This document shows, piece by piece, positions 16,622 through 24,759 of a stretch of 64,000 bases of DNA. The notes under the pieces are model-generated. The model had not been told where the DNA came from, ran no database searches, and saw only the letters and a program-made list of their open reading frames with translations. Numbering within the stretch: the stretch's first letter is position 1; each line of letters starts with the position of its first letter. A program made the translations under genes and the position numbers. The DNA lies in NCBI RefSeq assembly GCF_900109075.1, contig NZ_FNYS01000008.1:1-64000 (forward strand). The letters are read 5' to 3'. Source of the stretch: Myroides marinus (GTDB taxonomy: Bacteria > Bacteroidota > Bacteroidia > Flavobacteriales > Flavobacteriaceae).

Positions 16622-17236
16622 ATGAAAAAAGCTAATCAACAAGTACTACATGCATTACTATCTGGTAAAGAACTCTCTCATGTCTTAGAAGATACTAAAG
16701 ACACTATACCAGAAGGAGAAATGTTTAACTTCTTAGTCAAAAACAACATTCTTTTTAAAGTAGATGCTAATGCTGCTCATCTAGATAGTGAGGCTATTTC
16801 CTTTATCGTCAAAAGGACTAATGCCTTAGGAGAAGAACTCGTATTAGATGAGAAAAAACTAGACAAAAAAGTATCCAAGGCTATTAAAAAAGACAAAATT
16901 CACTCTAGTGAGGCTCTTGCTTATATGATTAATCAAATTCGCAAAAAACTACCTAAGAGTTATACTATTTGCAATCTAGAACGTGGTGATGAGGCATACT
17001 ACATTGGGGTAATCAAGAAAAAAGAACTCAAGAAAATAAATAAGTTAAGTTTAGATTTTGGAATATTTCACAAATTCTCCATTAGTGAAGATCAAGATCC
17101 ATTTTATGTGATAGAGTGCTCATGTGGAGCTACCTATATTTGGGAAACTCAAGAAGAAGGAGAAAACCACAATACTGGAGTTTGTCACAACTGTGGAAAG
17201 AGTTTTTCTGATCTAGCTAATGATGTAACCGTCTAA
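16622..17236 (+). CDS. hypothetical protein with C-terminal zinc ribbon
   Basis: A 204-residue cytoplasmic protein of no family I recognise. It is Lys-rich, with a helical N-terminal two thirds, and ends in a zinc-ribbon-like element C-S-C-G-x15-C-H-N-C-G at about residues 165-195. Such ribbons usually bind nucleic acid or stabilise a small domain. The gene stands alone on the plus strand and ends in a strong terminator whose stem is the same as that after the cytolysin-like operon downstream. Confidence 0.7.
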   Translation: MKKANQQVLHALLSGKELSHVLEDTKDTIPEGEMFNFLVKNNILFKVDANAAHLDSEAISFIVKRTNALGEELVLDEKKLDKKVSKAIKKDKIHSSEALAYMINQIRKKLPKSYTICNLERGDEAYYIGVIKKKELKKINKLSLDFGIFHKFSISEDQDPFYVIECSCGATYIWETQEEGENHNTGVCHNCGKSFSDLANDVTV

Positions 17237-17259
17237 TAAAACGTTTTATATACACAAAG

Positions 17260-17284
17260 GGAGCTCCATGAGCTCCTTTTTTTA
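17260..17284 (+). terminator. terminator of the zinc-ribbon protein gene
   Basis: Stem GGAGCTC / GAGCTCC with loop CAT, followed by TTTTTTTT. The stem sequence is identical to the terminator at 18982. Confidence 0.85.
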
Positions 17285-17409
17285 TGCTTCACTAAAAAAG
17301 ACACTCTCTGTCAAATAAAACCTTATAAAAGTAACAAACAAGTATTTAAGCAAATATAAAACTATAAAAAACAAAGTATTTTATATAATTATCACATATA
17401 AACACATAA

Positions 17410-17435
17410 TTATTTTGTTAACGTTAACAAAATAA
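17410..17435. promoter_or_regulatory. perfect 26-bp palindrome upstream of the cytolysin-like operon
   Basis: TTATTTTGTTAAC is followed directly by its reverse complement GTTAACAAAATAA, with no mismatch and no spacer. The centre is at 17422/17423 and the ATG of the lipoprotein gene is 35 bp downstream. It looks like an operator for a dimeric regulator at or just upstream of the promoter; no T run follows, so a terminator role is unlikely. Confidence 0.7.
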
Positions 17436-17469
17436 ACTACTTTAGGGTTCTATTAAACAATTAGAAACT

Positions 17470-18084
17470 ATGATACGCACCACCATTAAATTATTATGCT
17501 TATGCTTTTCTATAGGAATTATTACTACAGCATGTAGTAACGATGACAGTTCTCCTGCCAAACCCCCTATAGTTGACCCTGAGAAACCCGAACCAGAAAA
17601 ACCCGAACCAGCCAAATCATTGGTTTTTGATTTTAGCAATACTACTACTGTAAAGCAAATCTCTTTTGTAGACAATGCTACTACTGAATTAGGTACTACT
17701 ATCAGCAAAGAATGGGAACCTACTATTGGTTACTTAAAACCTATGTCTTTAACTTTAGATAAAGAGAAACTTACTGTTACTTACTCAGAAGATAGAAAAC
17801 AAGAATACACAATCAAGATGAATAATAACGATATCGTTATAGAGTCTAAAGATCATCCATCTTATACATTTGCTACTTTATCTGCTGATAAGAAAGGTTT
17901 GGTAATTAATTCTTCATTCTTCCGTATTAAAGGTGCTCATAAAGCGTTAAATGTAAATAATACTGCATCATTACAAGAATATGGAGCAGTTGATCTTACA
18001 ACGTTTAAAAACAAGTATAATCACTTAAAAAACACTAGTGGTAAATACTTACAAATTACTTTTGAATACAAACTAAAAAACTAA
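17470..18084 (+). CDS. lipoprotein co-transcribed with cytolysin-like protein
   Basis: The N-terminus is a lipoprotein signal (lipobox T-T-A-C) followed by a Pro/Lys/Glu spacer with repeated P-E-K-P-E-P, as in surface-exposed Bacteroidota lipoproteins. The remaining 150 residues are rich in beta-forming and Thr/Asn residues, with no recognised family. The stop is 6 bp from the start of the cytolysin-like gene, and the pair shares the upstream 26-bp palindrome and one terminator. By position it could be a self-protection (immunity) lipoprotein, a second component or a membrane receptor for the pore-former; none of these is shown by sequence. Confidence 0.8.
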   Translation: MIRTTIKLLCLCFSIGIITTACSNDDSSPAKPPIVDPEKPEPEKPEPAKSLVFDFSNTTTVKQISFVDNATTELGTTISKEWEPTIGYLKPMSLTLDKEKLTVTYSEDRKQEYTIKMNNNDIVIESKDHPSYTFATLSADKKGLVINSSFFRIKGAHKALNVNNTASLQEYGAVDLTTFKNKYNHLKNTSGKYLQITFEYKLKN

Positions 18085-18090
18085 GACATT

Positions 18091-18972
18091 ATGAAGAAAA
18101 TAATTTATACTCTAGTTGCCTTAGCTTTTAGTAGTGCAACTTTTGCTCAATTTTCTAAGGGGAATGCTGTAAAATCAGATGAATTTTACCCTGGTGCTAT
18201 CTTTAATGAGAAATCTCTAAAAGGACTTGAGCCACAAAAATTACTTACCGCAACAGAAACAAGTGTAGTAATGCTTCCTAGTTCCCTACTTGAAGATTCT
18301 TTTGAAATAAGTGATTACTCAAAAGAGAATTGGCATGCTATTATAGATAAATACTACGCGAAGTTATCTAAAGCAACACAAAACGAAAGCTTTTCTTTCT
18401 CGACACCTTCTCAAGTTTACTCTTTAAAATATTTAGATAAGGATTACAACACTTATGAAAGTATAAAAAACTACTTTGGTGTTGATGCTATTACTTCAAA
18501 AAATCTATTCTTTGGAAGAAGCGAACAAATTCTTTTTTCTTTTCTAGTTATTGATCCAATAAACAAAGAAGACAGATATATTAGTAAAGAAGCTTTAGAG
18601 AAGATAAAAGAACAAGATCCTATCCTAATTCAAAGTGTAAGCTTTGGAAAAAGAGCTGATATCTTAATTGCTTCTAATAAACTAGATACAGAAATAAGAA
18701 CAGCTTTTAATATCTATAGAAGTAAAGAAACACAACGATACAAAGAAGCTGACCAGATATTAGCTGACGCATCAGTACACATCATCCTTTTTGGAAAGAA
18801 CAATATAGACACCTCTAATCTTACAAATCAAGAGATAATCTTAGCTTATATCGATTTTATAACTAAGCCTGCTGTAAAAGAAGATTACTACTATCCTATT
18901 AAATATGAAGGTCTTCACCTGAATAATAGAAAGATTTATCAAAGTGATATAATGCAAGATAGTTACAAATAA
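18091..18972 (+). CDS. secreted cholesterol-dependent-cytolysin-like protein lacking domain 4
   Basis: A signal peptide (T-F-A-Q) is followed by 273 residues that align in order with domains 1-3 of thiol-activated cytolysins. Landmarks: Y-P-G-A (33-36, as in perfringolysin), Y-F-G-V-D (128-132), a hydrophobic strand before I-D-P-I-N-K, the core P-I-L-I-Q-S-V-S-F-G-K (177-187; family P-x-x-I-S-x-V-x-Y-G-R), Q-R-Y-K-E (215-219), A-S-V-H-I-I-L-F-G (227-235) and Y-P-I-K-Y (268-272). The protein ends where the membrane-binding domain 4 and its Trp-rich undecapeptide would begin. CDC-like proteins, some acting as pairs, are known in Bacteroidota. Pore formation is inferred. Confidence 0.8.
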   Translation: MKKIIYTLVALAFSSATFAQFSKGNAVKSDEFYPGAIFNEKSLKGLEPQKLLTATETSVVMLPSSLLEDSFEISDYSKENWHAIIDKYYAKLSKATQNESFSFSTPSQVYSLKYLDKDYNTYESIKNYFGVDAITSKNLFFGRSEQILFSFLVIDPINKEDRYISKEALEKIKEQDPILIQSVSFGKRADILIASNKLDTEIRTAFNIYRSKETQRYKEADQILADASVHIILFGKNNIDTSNLTNQEIILAYIDFITKPAVKEDYYYPIKYEGLHLNNRKIYQSDIMQDSYK

Positions 18973-18981
18973 CAAGCAAAA

Positions 18982-19004
18982 GGAGCTCATTGAGCTCCTT
19001 TTTT
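18982..19004 (+). terminator. terminator of the cytolysin-like operon
   Basis: Stem GGAGCTC / GAGCTCC with loop ATT, followed by TTTTTT. Same stem as at 17260. Confidence 0.85.
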
Positions 19005-19082
19005 CTATAATATAAATTGCAAACTATAACCCTAGTACACCTTTCTCCATATGGATGATAAGAGAACTCGTGTACAGACAGG

Positions 19083-20093
19083 TTAACTCTTAAAATCTAA
19101 TTGACACAACTGAGCATTAATAGCTCGCCCAGCTGCTGATCCTGTAGCTATGGCTGTAGCAACAGATCTAAATGAGGTCATATCTCCACAAGCATACACT
19201 CTCGGTATAGTACTCTCTTGTTGATTATCTACTTTTAGCAGCCCCTGTTCAGTAAGTTCACATCCTAATTGGCTTGGAATATTACTTTTCTGAATAACGG
19301 CAGGTCGAGAGTATATTACCTCAACTTGTAAATTAGAGTTATCTCTAAAAACAACCTCTGATACTTGTCCTTGTTTGTGTTTAAGCTCAGTAATTGGAGT
19401 TTCTATAATCTTAATTCCCTTTCTGTTTATTATGTTTTGTTGTTCTAAGGTAAAATTAGCTTGTCCATTTGTTAATATACTTAGTTTCGTTGTTAATGGA
19501 GAAGCCAGCATTAACAGGTGAAAAGCTAAATCACCATTGGCTAAAATAGCTGTTGTTCTATTTATTTGCTCATATCCATGGCAATAGGTACAGTGAATGA
19601 CACTTTTACCCCAGCAATCTGCATACCCCTTAATTGGCAATAACATATCCTTTAATCCAGTAGCAAACAATACAAACTTAGCTTTATACTTCTTCTGCTC
19701 TACGCTGTGAACTAAAAAGGTTTGATTAGCTGTTTTATCTACTTTCTCAACCTGGGTTGAATAATAAAGAACTGTTTCATATTTCAATACCTGTTCTTTG
19801 GCTTTTGCGCTAATCTGACCAGGAGCAACACCATCTTGTGTCAAGAAATTATGTGAGTGTGGAGTCATTCTATTACAAGGTTCATTGCTATCTAATATCA
19901 AGACCTTGCACATAGAACGCCCTAATGTCAATGCAGCAGATAATCCTGCATAACTACCTCCAATAATAATCACATCAAACAATTCGTCTTCATCTACACT
20001 ATCTATCACAACAAAAGACTCAAGTGAGTTTGCTACCAATATAGTAGAACTTGCTAAAGTACTTTTCTGTATAAATTCTCGACGAGATACCAT
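19083..20093 (-). CDS. Tat-signal FAD-dependent thioredoxin-reductase-like (dithiol oxidase type) protein
   Basis: The N-terminus S-R-R-E-F-I-Q-K plus a hydrophobic stretch is a twin-arginine signal, suggesting export of a folded flavoprotein. The FAD site is D-V-I-I-I-G-G-S-Y-A-G-L-S-A-A, the redox pair is C-T-Y-C in H-C-T-Y-C-H-G-Y-E, and the second FAD motif is Y-A-C-G-D-M. The NADPH half is degenerate: the G-x-G-x-x-A loop reads A-N-G-D-L-A and the HRR motif for the 2'-phosphate is absent. This pattern resembles GliT/HlmI-type dithiol oxidases more than classical TrxB. It lies 6 bp after a thioredoxin gene, the probable partner or companion. Confidence 0.8.
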   Translation of the reverse strand: MVSRREFIQKSTLASSTILVANSLESFVVIDSVDEDELFDVIIIGGSYAGLSAALTLGRSMCKVLILDSNEPCNRMTPHSHNFLTQDGVAPGQISAKAKEQVLKYETVLYYSTQVEKVDKTANQTFLVHSVEQKKYKAKFVLFATGLKDMLLPIKGYADCWGKSVIHCTYCHGYEQINRTTAILANGDLAFHLLMLASPLTTKLSILTNGQANFTLEQQNIINRKGIKIIETPITELKHKQGQVSEVVFRDNSNLQVEVIYSRPAVIQKSNIPSQLGCELTEQGLLKVDNQQESTIPRVYACGDMTSFRSVATAIATGSAAGRAINAQLCQLDFKS

Positions 20094-20099
20094 AGGCGT

Positions 20100-20393
20100 T
20101 TATTTAGATATTTGAGTGATTAAATCTCTTATTTCCATTATCCCTGTGTGTTTCCACAGTACTTCCCCTGCTTTATTTACCAATACCATTGTTGGGACAG
20201 CTCTTATTTGAAACTGTGCAGATAGCGCAGGTTCTTGATCCACATCTATGCGTTTTAATTCTACGTGCTGCGTTACTTCTTCTACTGACTCATCTATAAT
20301 TCTGGTTAACATCTTACACGGTCCACACCATTCTGCAAAAAATTGAAGTAATACAGGTTTCTCAGCTTGGTTTAAAATTTCCGTTATATTCAT
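20100..20393 (-). CDS. thioredoxin
   Basis: A 97-residue single-domain thioredoxin with the active site W-C-G-P-C and the cis-proline loop A-V-P-T-M-V. No signal peptide, so cytoplasmic as annotated. It is the first gene of a two-gene operon with the Tat-signal reductase-like protein. That pairing would suggest electron exchange, but the predicted compartments differ, which is worth noting. Identification of the fold is secure; its role as a general or dedicated thioredoxin is open. Confidence 0.93.
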   Translation of the reverse strand: MNITEILNQAEKPVLLQFFAEWCGPCKMLTRIIDESVEEVTQHVELKRIDVDQEPALSAQFQIRAVPTMVLVNKAGEVLWKHTGIMEIRDLITQISK

Positions 20394-20525
20394 ATCTATT
20401 CTTGTTTTAATTTGAATAAGACAAAGCTAATAAGCCTACAACCAAGAGGTATTATACGAATGGGAGACAAAATAGCACAAAGTACATTAAGCAATATCGA
20501 AGAATAACATTCTACTGACACTACA

Positions 20526-21209
20526 TTGTTTATTGAAATAATTTGGCTTAATTTACTTTCACTATTACTATTAACTAACGATCACAAAGTGGAAAACACA
20601 ATTAACACCACATCAGAACCAACTAAACCGATAGGTTTTGAGAACTATACAATGGAGCAGAAAACCATTGACTTAGGTAAAGCTAATGGATATGCTTTAC
20701 TTAGTATTATCCCTATAGCGCTAATTAATATCATTCCTTATTACTTCATATGGGGTGAATTAGCTAGCATTTCTAAGCTCAAAGAAACCAATCCTTTATT
20801 TATGATAAGTGGTTCGTTTTCGATAATACTAATTATGTTAATTGGTATCGTTATACACGAATTAATTCACGGGCTTACTTGGGCTATTTATGCAAAGAAA
20901 GGTTTTAAGTCAATGAAGTTTGGGGTATTATGGAAGATGATAACTCCTTATTGTCACTGTAAAGAGCCTTTAAAGGTTAGAGCTTACAGTATAGGTGCTA
21001 TCATGCCTGCTATCATATTGGGATTTATTCCTTCTATCATAGCCATCATCATTGGTCACTTTGGTTTGCTATTATTTGGTATATTCTTCACTGTAGCTGC
21101 CATGGGGGACTTTATGATTATCTACCTAATCTATAAAGAAGACAAAGATACATGGGTACAAGATCATCCTTCTGAAGCAGGGTATTACCTATTAAAAGAA
21201 CAGAAATAA
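20526..21209 (+). CDS. DUF3267 membrane zinc metalloprotease-like protein
   Basis: A multi-pass membrane protein with the motif H-E-L-I-H-G-L in a predicted transmembrane helix, the H-E-x-x-H zinc-protease signature seen in DUF3267 proteins. Further helices follow at about 60-80, 145-170 and 175-195; Y-C-H-C precedes the third. A late D-F-M-I-I-Y could provide the third ligand, as in intramembrane (site-2 type) proteases. The annotated start is a TTG at 20526; the first ATG in frame is at 20652 and would remove the first hydrophobic segment. It converges on the next gene and shares a bidirectional terminator with it. Confidence 0.75.
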   Translation: MFIEIIWLNLLSLLLLTNDHKVENTINTTSEPTKPIGFENYTMEQKTIDLGKANGYALLSIIPIALINIIPYYFIWGELASISKLKETNPLFMISGSFSIILIMLIGIVIHELIHGLTWAIYAKKGFKSMKFGVLWKMITPYCHCKEPLKVRAYSIGAIMPAIILGFIPSIIAIIIGHFGLLLFGIFFTVAAMGDFMIIYLIYKEDKDTWVQDHPSEAGYYLLKEQK

Positions 21210-21213
21210 GGCA

Positions 21214-21241
21214 AAAAAGACAGCTAATTAGCTGTCTTTTT
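21214..21241. terminator. bidirectional terminator
   Basis: Perfect 28-base dyad: AAAAAGACAGCTAA followed by its reverse complement. It serves the DUF3267 gene (plus) and the immunity-like gene (minus). Confidence 0.85.
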
Positions 21242-21244
21242 CAT

Positions 21245-21952
21245 TTATGAATTAGAGTAAACTGTTGTTATTCCTGAACTCACTATTGTGTTATTCTCCT
21301 TGCCCCATTCTACTAAATTAGTATGTCCACTCTCTATCCAAGCAATATAATTGTGTACCAATAACAGTGCTTCTTCTAACTCTTTACGCCAATACTCCCT
21401 TCTAGCGTCATCAATAAACTCAGTGATATGGATATATACTTCTTTAGCTTTATCTACTACCTCATTAGGCTCTCCAATAAAGTAATCAGGCAAGTGATGT
21501 GTAGAGAACTCAATATGACCTATACTGTCAGATACAATACGTCCTCTAGCTCTATCATCCGTAGCATCAACTTCTAGAGCTTTATAGAGATACTCTAGAC
21601 GGTAAAAGTAAATACCTAACCAGCGAAATGGTGTACTATCTTCTAACTCTAATTCACACCAGGTCTCTAATGTAGGAACTACCACTTGCTGAGCTAATGG
21701 CGTTGGTAGTGGTCCATAATCTGCATCTGGAACTGTCTCACAAAACTGCATTAAGCAAATTACAAAGCTTTTTTTCTGTTCATAAGTCCATTGCCTCACT
21801 TCTACTAGAAATTCGTTTAAAACAGTAAAAGAAGCCTTGCGCAAGCCTTTTTCTCTTAGCGTACAATACTCTGCATATTTACGCCATTCTTCTACCTGCC
21901 TTGTTTTCTCTGCAACTAATAACAACGCTTTATTTTGACCTTCACTAATCAT
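21245..21952 (-). CDS. hypothetical protein, third gene of an immunity-like operon
   Basis: A 235-residue, mainly alpha-helical cytoplasmic protein, rich in Glu, Trp and Tyr; no motif recognised. It is last in a three-gene operon (gaps of 5 and 11 bp) that includes a DUF1963 protein. Its size, acidity and context resemble immunity proteins of contact-dependent or polymorphic toxins, but no toxin gene is in view, so that role is only inferred. Confidence 0.6.
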   Translation of the reverse strand: MISEGQNKALLLVAEKTRQVEEWRKYAEYCTLREKGLRKASFTVLNEFLVEVRQWTYEQKKSFVICLMQFCETVPDADYGPLPTPLAQQVVVPTLETWCELELEDSTPFRWLGIYFYRLEYLYKALEVDATDDRARGRIVSDSIGHIEFSTHHLPDYFIGEPNEVVDKAKEVYIHITEFIDDARREYWRKELEEALLLVHNYIAWIESGHTNLVEWGKENNTIVSSGITTVYSNS

Positions 21953-21963
21953 TAGTGTCTATT

Positions 21964-22677
21964 TTAATAAAAATCATAGTAGATACTCCAATCTCCTGTT
22001 GTGGCATTGCGAGCAAACATAAAACTACCATTATCCACGACGTTTAGATTGACTTTCTCGTTAGTAGATATCTGGAATACAAACTCATATCCTTCTCCAT
22101 ACTCCTCATCTACTCCTATCCCTGACTGGCAATACGAAGGATACCCTCCAAGTTTAGTGTCATAACAATGCGAATCAAATACATCATAATAATCTTCTAT
22201 TTCGCCTGTATCCTCCATCTCACAGATGCGATCTTCTTGCTCTAGAGTCAATCCTCCTCCATCCCAAATAGGGTAATCTACTTCTTCTAATCTAGGTTTT
22301 AACGGAAAGGCTTTTAAGATAGAGTCTTTATTAGTCAGGTCTTTTTGTACAATTCCCTCTAATGACGTGTATTCTCTAATTATCCATTTACTCCCCATAG
22401 GTTCTAATTGTTCTGGATATTCATAAGACATAAACACCGTCAATAACTCAATACCCTCTAATGCTTTAGGCACAAAAGGCAAATTAGGTAAATACAGCTG
22501 TAATAGAGGAATCATCTCTCTTCCCTTATCATCTAAGGGAATTTGTTCTTCTTCTTTATAAGCTGTTACGCGTGCTATCCAAGACTCTTCTATAGTATCT
22601 AATGGACGAAAACCTCCTACTTCAAAAGCAGTAACCTTACGTCCTATTTCTTGTTTTAATTCTTCTAATGTTTTCAT
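21964..22677 (-). CDS. DUF1963 (YwqG-like) protein
   Basis: The C-terminal half shows the DUF1963/YwqG pattern: K-L-G-G-Y-P-S-Y-C-Q-S-G, then F-V-F-Q-I-S-T-N-E-K-V-N-L-N and D-N-G-S-F-M-F. This is a cytoplasmic fold often found beside toxin-antitoxin or polymorphic-toxin immunity genes, with no known activity. The first 110 residues are less conserved. It is the second gene of a three-gene operon, 5 bp after the gene upstream. Confidence 0.75.
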   Translation of the reverse strand: MKTLEELKQEIGRKVTAFEVGGFRPLDTIEESWIARVTAYKEEEQIPLDDKGREMIPLLQLYLPNLPFVPKALEGIELLTVFMSYEYPEQLEPMGSKWIIREYTSLEGIVQKDLTNKDSILKAFPLKPRLEEVDYPIWDGGGLTLEQEDRICEMEDTGEIEDYYDVFDSHCYDTKLGGYPSYCQSGIGVDEEYGEGYEFVFQISTNEKVNLNVVDNGSFMFARNATTGDWSIYYDFY

Positions 22678-22682
22678 TGTAT

Positions 22683-23384
22683 TTAAGAATAAGCATTAAA
22701 GCAAATCACTGTATCATCGCTCTCATTGTAATAAAGTACACAATCATTGCCATCTGTAAAGAACTCACATCCTATGGTCATACCTATTGGTGCGTAATTC
22801 GTCAAATCTAATGAAGAGTCAAAATCTCCCTGATAGAGCGCTACATCAAAGTCTTCATCTCCTTGACTATACACATAAGGACTTGGATCTGCTTTAGCAA
22901 AGCCATCTATTAACTGTCTATACTTAGAGAACTGCCCTGTTCGTTGATACACTAATTTATTAAGTGAATAGGCATAAAAGAATTCAATATACGTATCTAG
23001 ATCAAAGTCTGCATCTATTTCAGGTAATAGAGCCTTCACTTTATCTGTGTATTCATCTAAAGTTAACTTCGCTTTAAAATAGTGATCCTCATTAGTTTTA
23101 AAGTCAGATTCTAGTGTTTTGTGTATCTGCCCAACTACTTCATAGCCTTGATAGATACTTATATCACCGCTAAACGTATATTTATTATCAATTAGCTTAA
23201 AGCGATAGTAGTCACTTGTGTTTTGATCAGAATTACTCTCATCAGTAGTCCAAACACCATTATGTGAAACGAAATGAACGAGTTGACCTGATGGTAATAC
23301 AACAGAGCATAACGGATAAAAAATCCCCTCTAAAGTACTGTCAGAGAACACCTCTTCATATCTAGGATATAGTTTTAACTCCAT
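22683..23384 (-). CDS. hypothetical protein, first gene of an immunity-like operon
   Basis: A 233-residue acidic cytoplasmic protein with many Tyr, Asp and Phe residues and a predicted beta-rich N-terminal half (F-Y-P-L-C-S-V-V-L-P-S-G). It is not recognised. As first gene of the operon with the DUF1963 protein, it is likely expressed with it. Its composition (very acidic, no catalytic motif) is typical of immunity proteins, an inference from context. Confidence 0.6.
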   Translation of the reverse strand: MELKLYPRYEEVFSDSTLEGIFYPLCSVVLPSGQLVHFVSHNGVWTTDESNSDQNTSDYYRFKLIDNKYTFSGDISIYQGYEVVGQIHKTLESDFKTNEDHYFKAKLTLDEYTDKVKALLPEIDADFDLDTYIEFFYAYSLNKLVYQRTGQFSKYRQLIDGFAKADPSPYVYSQGDEDFDVALYQGDFDSSLDLTNYAPIGMTIGCEFFTDGNDCVLYYNESDDTVICFNAYS

Positions 23385-23452
23385 TACTTTTAATTGTGAT
23401 AGTAAAAGACGAAAATACTGCTTTTAGTGTAGTTCTGCCCTAATGAATGCAG

Positions 23453-24490
23453 CTATTTTTGAGCTGCGAGATAAAGCTCTTCTACTAAGGCATCTGTAGG
23501 TAATACATCTCCATAATTCGTTAAGATAACGATTACTGTTCCGTCTTCTAAGTCTCGCCATAAGATAGATTTGAAGCCATTTAGTCCGCCTTTGTGATAG
23601 ACTGTTTTATGATTGTGCTTCGTCACTACTCTCCATCCATATCCATAATTTGCCTCTTTACCTGAGGTAAGTTGAACAGGTGTGTACATCAATACCCGCT
23701 GATTATATGGCAACACCTCTTCCTTAGAAAGGCTTTTAGCATAACGATACAAATCAGATGCTGTCATTAGTAACCCTGTGTCTCCATAAGAGATAAGTGT
23801 AAAATCATCTACATTGCCATTCTTATCATATCCCACTGCTACCTCTTTTCCTTTTTGATGTTTATCTGTGTATAGCTTCGTATTTTGAATACCTGATTTA
23901 GAGAATATATGCTGAGTCAAATACTGTTCATAGCTTACGCCACTTATACGTTCAATAATCTTAGCTAGTAGAATATATCCTGTATTACAGTATTTATGCT
24001 GACTTCCTGGAGTAAAATTAAGTCGGTTTTCTCTTTCTAACCATTGAAGAATAATAGCGGTATCAACATCATCAGAAACAGGCATTTCAACTTCATAATC
24101 AGGCAATCCCGAAGTATGAGTTAGCAGTTGATGAATCGTTAGGTTATCTGCATAAGCTCCTAGCTCTGGTAGATATGTCTTAATCTTATCTGTATAAGTT
24201 AATTGACCTTGAGATACTAACTGAGCCACACTTACGGCTGTAAAGGTTTTGGTAATAGAAGCGCCATAAAAAAGTGTTTGATTAGTATTTAAGATCTTTT
24301 GTTCTTTATCACTCCACCCTACTACAGTATCACATAGTACCTCATCTCTATTTCCTACTAGTACAGCTCCATTTATTTTACCTGCTAAAGTATAGCGATT
24401 AATAACCTCCATGACTTTTCTCTTTCCTGCCCATAGTGTTATGCTATTTATTAGGCAAAAACCTATAATCACTTTATAAAGTAATCTCAT
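23453..24490 (-). CDS. secreted serine hydrolase, class C beta-lactamase/PBP family
   Basis: A signal peptide precedes a beta-lactamase-fold (PF00144) serine hydrolase. The nucleophile motif S-x-x-K reads S-I-T-K, the Y-x-N motif reads Y-C-N, and the third motif H-x-G is H-K-G-G-L-N-G-F. G-L-P-D-Y and the hydrophobic Q-L-L-T-H-T-S-G-L-P block are also family features. Members are D-amino-acid peptidases, esterases or transacylases rather than antibiotic-resistance enzymes. It is a single gene of 345 residues; periplasmic location is expected. Confidence 0.88.
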   Translation of the reverse strand: MRLLYKVIIGFCLINSITLWAGKRKVMEVINRYTLAGKINGAVLVGNRDEVLCDTVVGWSDKEQKILNTNQTLFYGASITKTFTAVSVAQLVSQGQLTYTDKIKTYLPELGAYADNLTIHQLLTHTSGLPDYEVEMPVSDDVDTAIILQWLERENRLNFTPGSQHKYCNTGYILLAKIIERISGVSYEQYLTQHIFSKSGIQNTKLYTDKHQKGKEVAVGYDKNGNVDDFTLISYGDTGLLMTASDLYRYAKSLSKEEVLPYNQRVLMYTPVQLTSGKEANYGYGWRVVTKHNHKTVYHKGGLNGFKSILWRDLEDGTVIVILTNYGDVLPTDALVEELYLAAQK

Positions 24491-24642
24491 CTTTTTTCTT
24501 ATTAGAAAGGCAAATTAAAAGAGTTTCCCTAATATGAATATTAAGACAATGTAAAGGATAGACTAGAGAAACGATTAAATTTCTTCTTAGTAATATACCT
24601 GTCTTAACCAGTTTCTGCAGACTGCTGAGAATGATATAATGA

Positions 24643-24678
24643 AAAAAGCCGTAGTCTTTAATAAGGCTACGGCTTTTT
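24643..24678 (-). terminator. terminator of the GrpB gene
   Basis: Stem AAAAAGCCGTAG / CTACGGCTTTTT with a 12-base loop. The T run works on both strands, and the GrpB-like gene ends 80 bp upstream on the minus strand. Confidence 0.75.
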
Positions 24679-24759
24679 ATGCGAACTAATAATAAACTTT
24701 CTTTGTCTTTTTAACATTTACTAATATAGATAAATATTTTAACATTTCACAAGTTATTA

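Noticed and set aside
23453..24490. Class C beta-lactamase conferring resistance
   Set aside because: Motifs and length fit the broad serine hydrolase/D-peptidase group; nothing specific to AmpC was seen.
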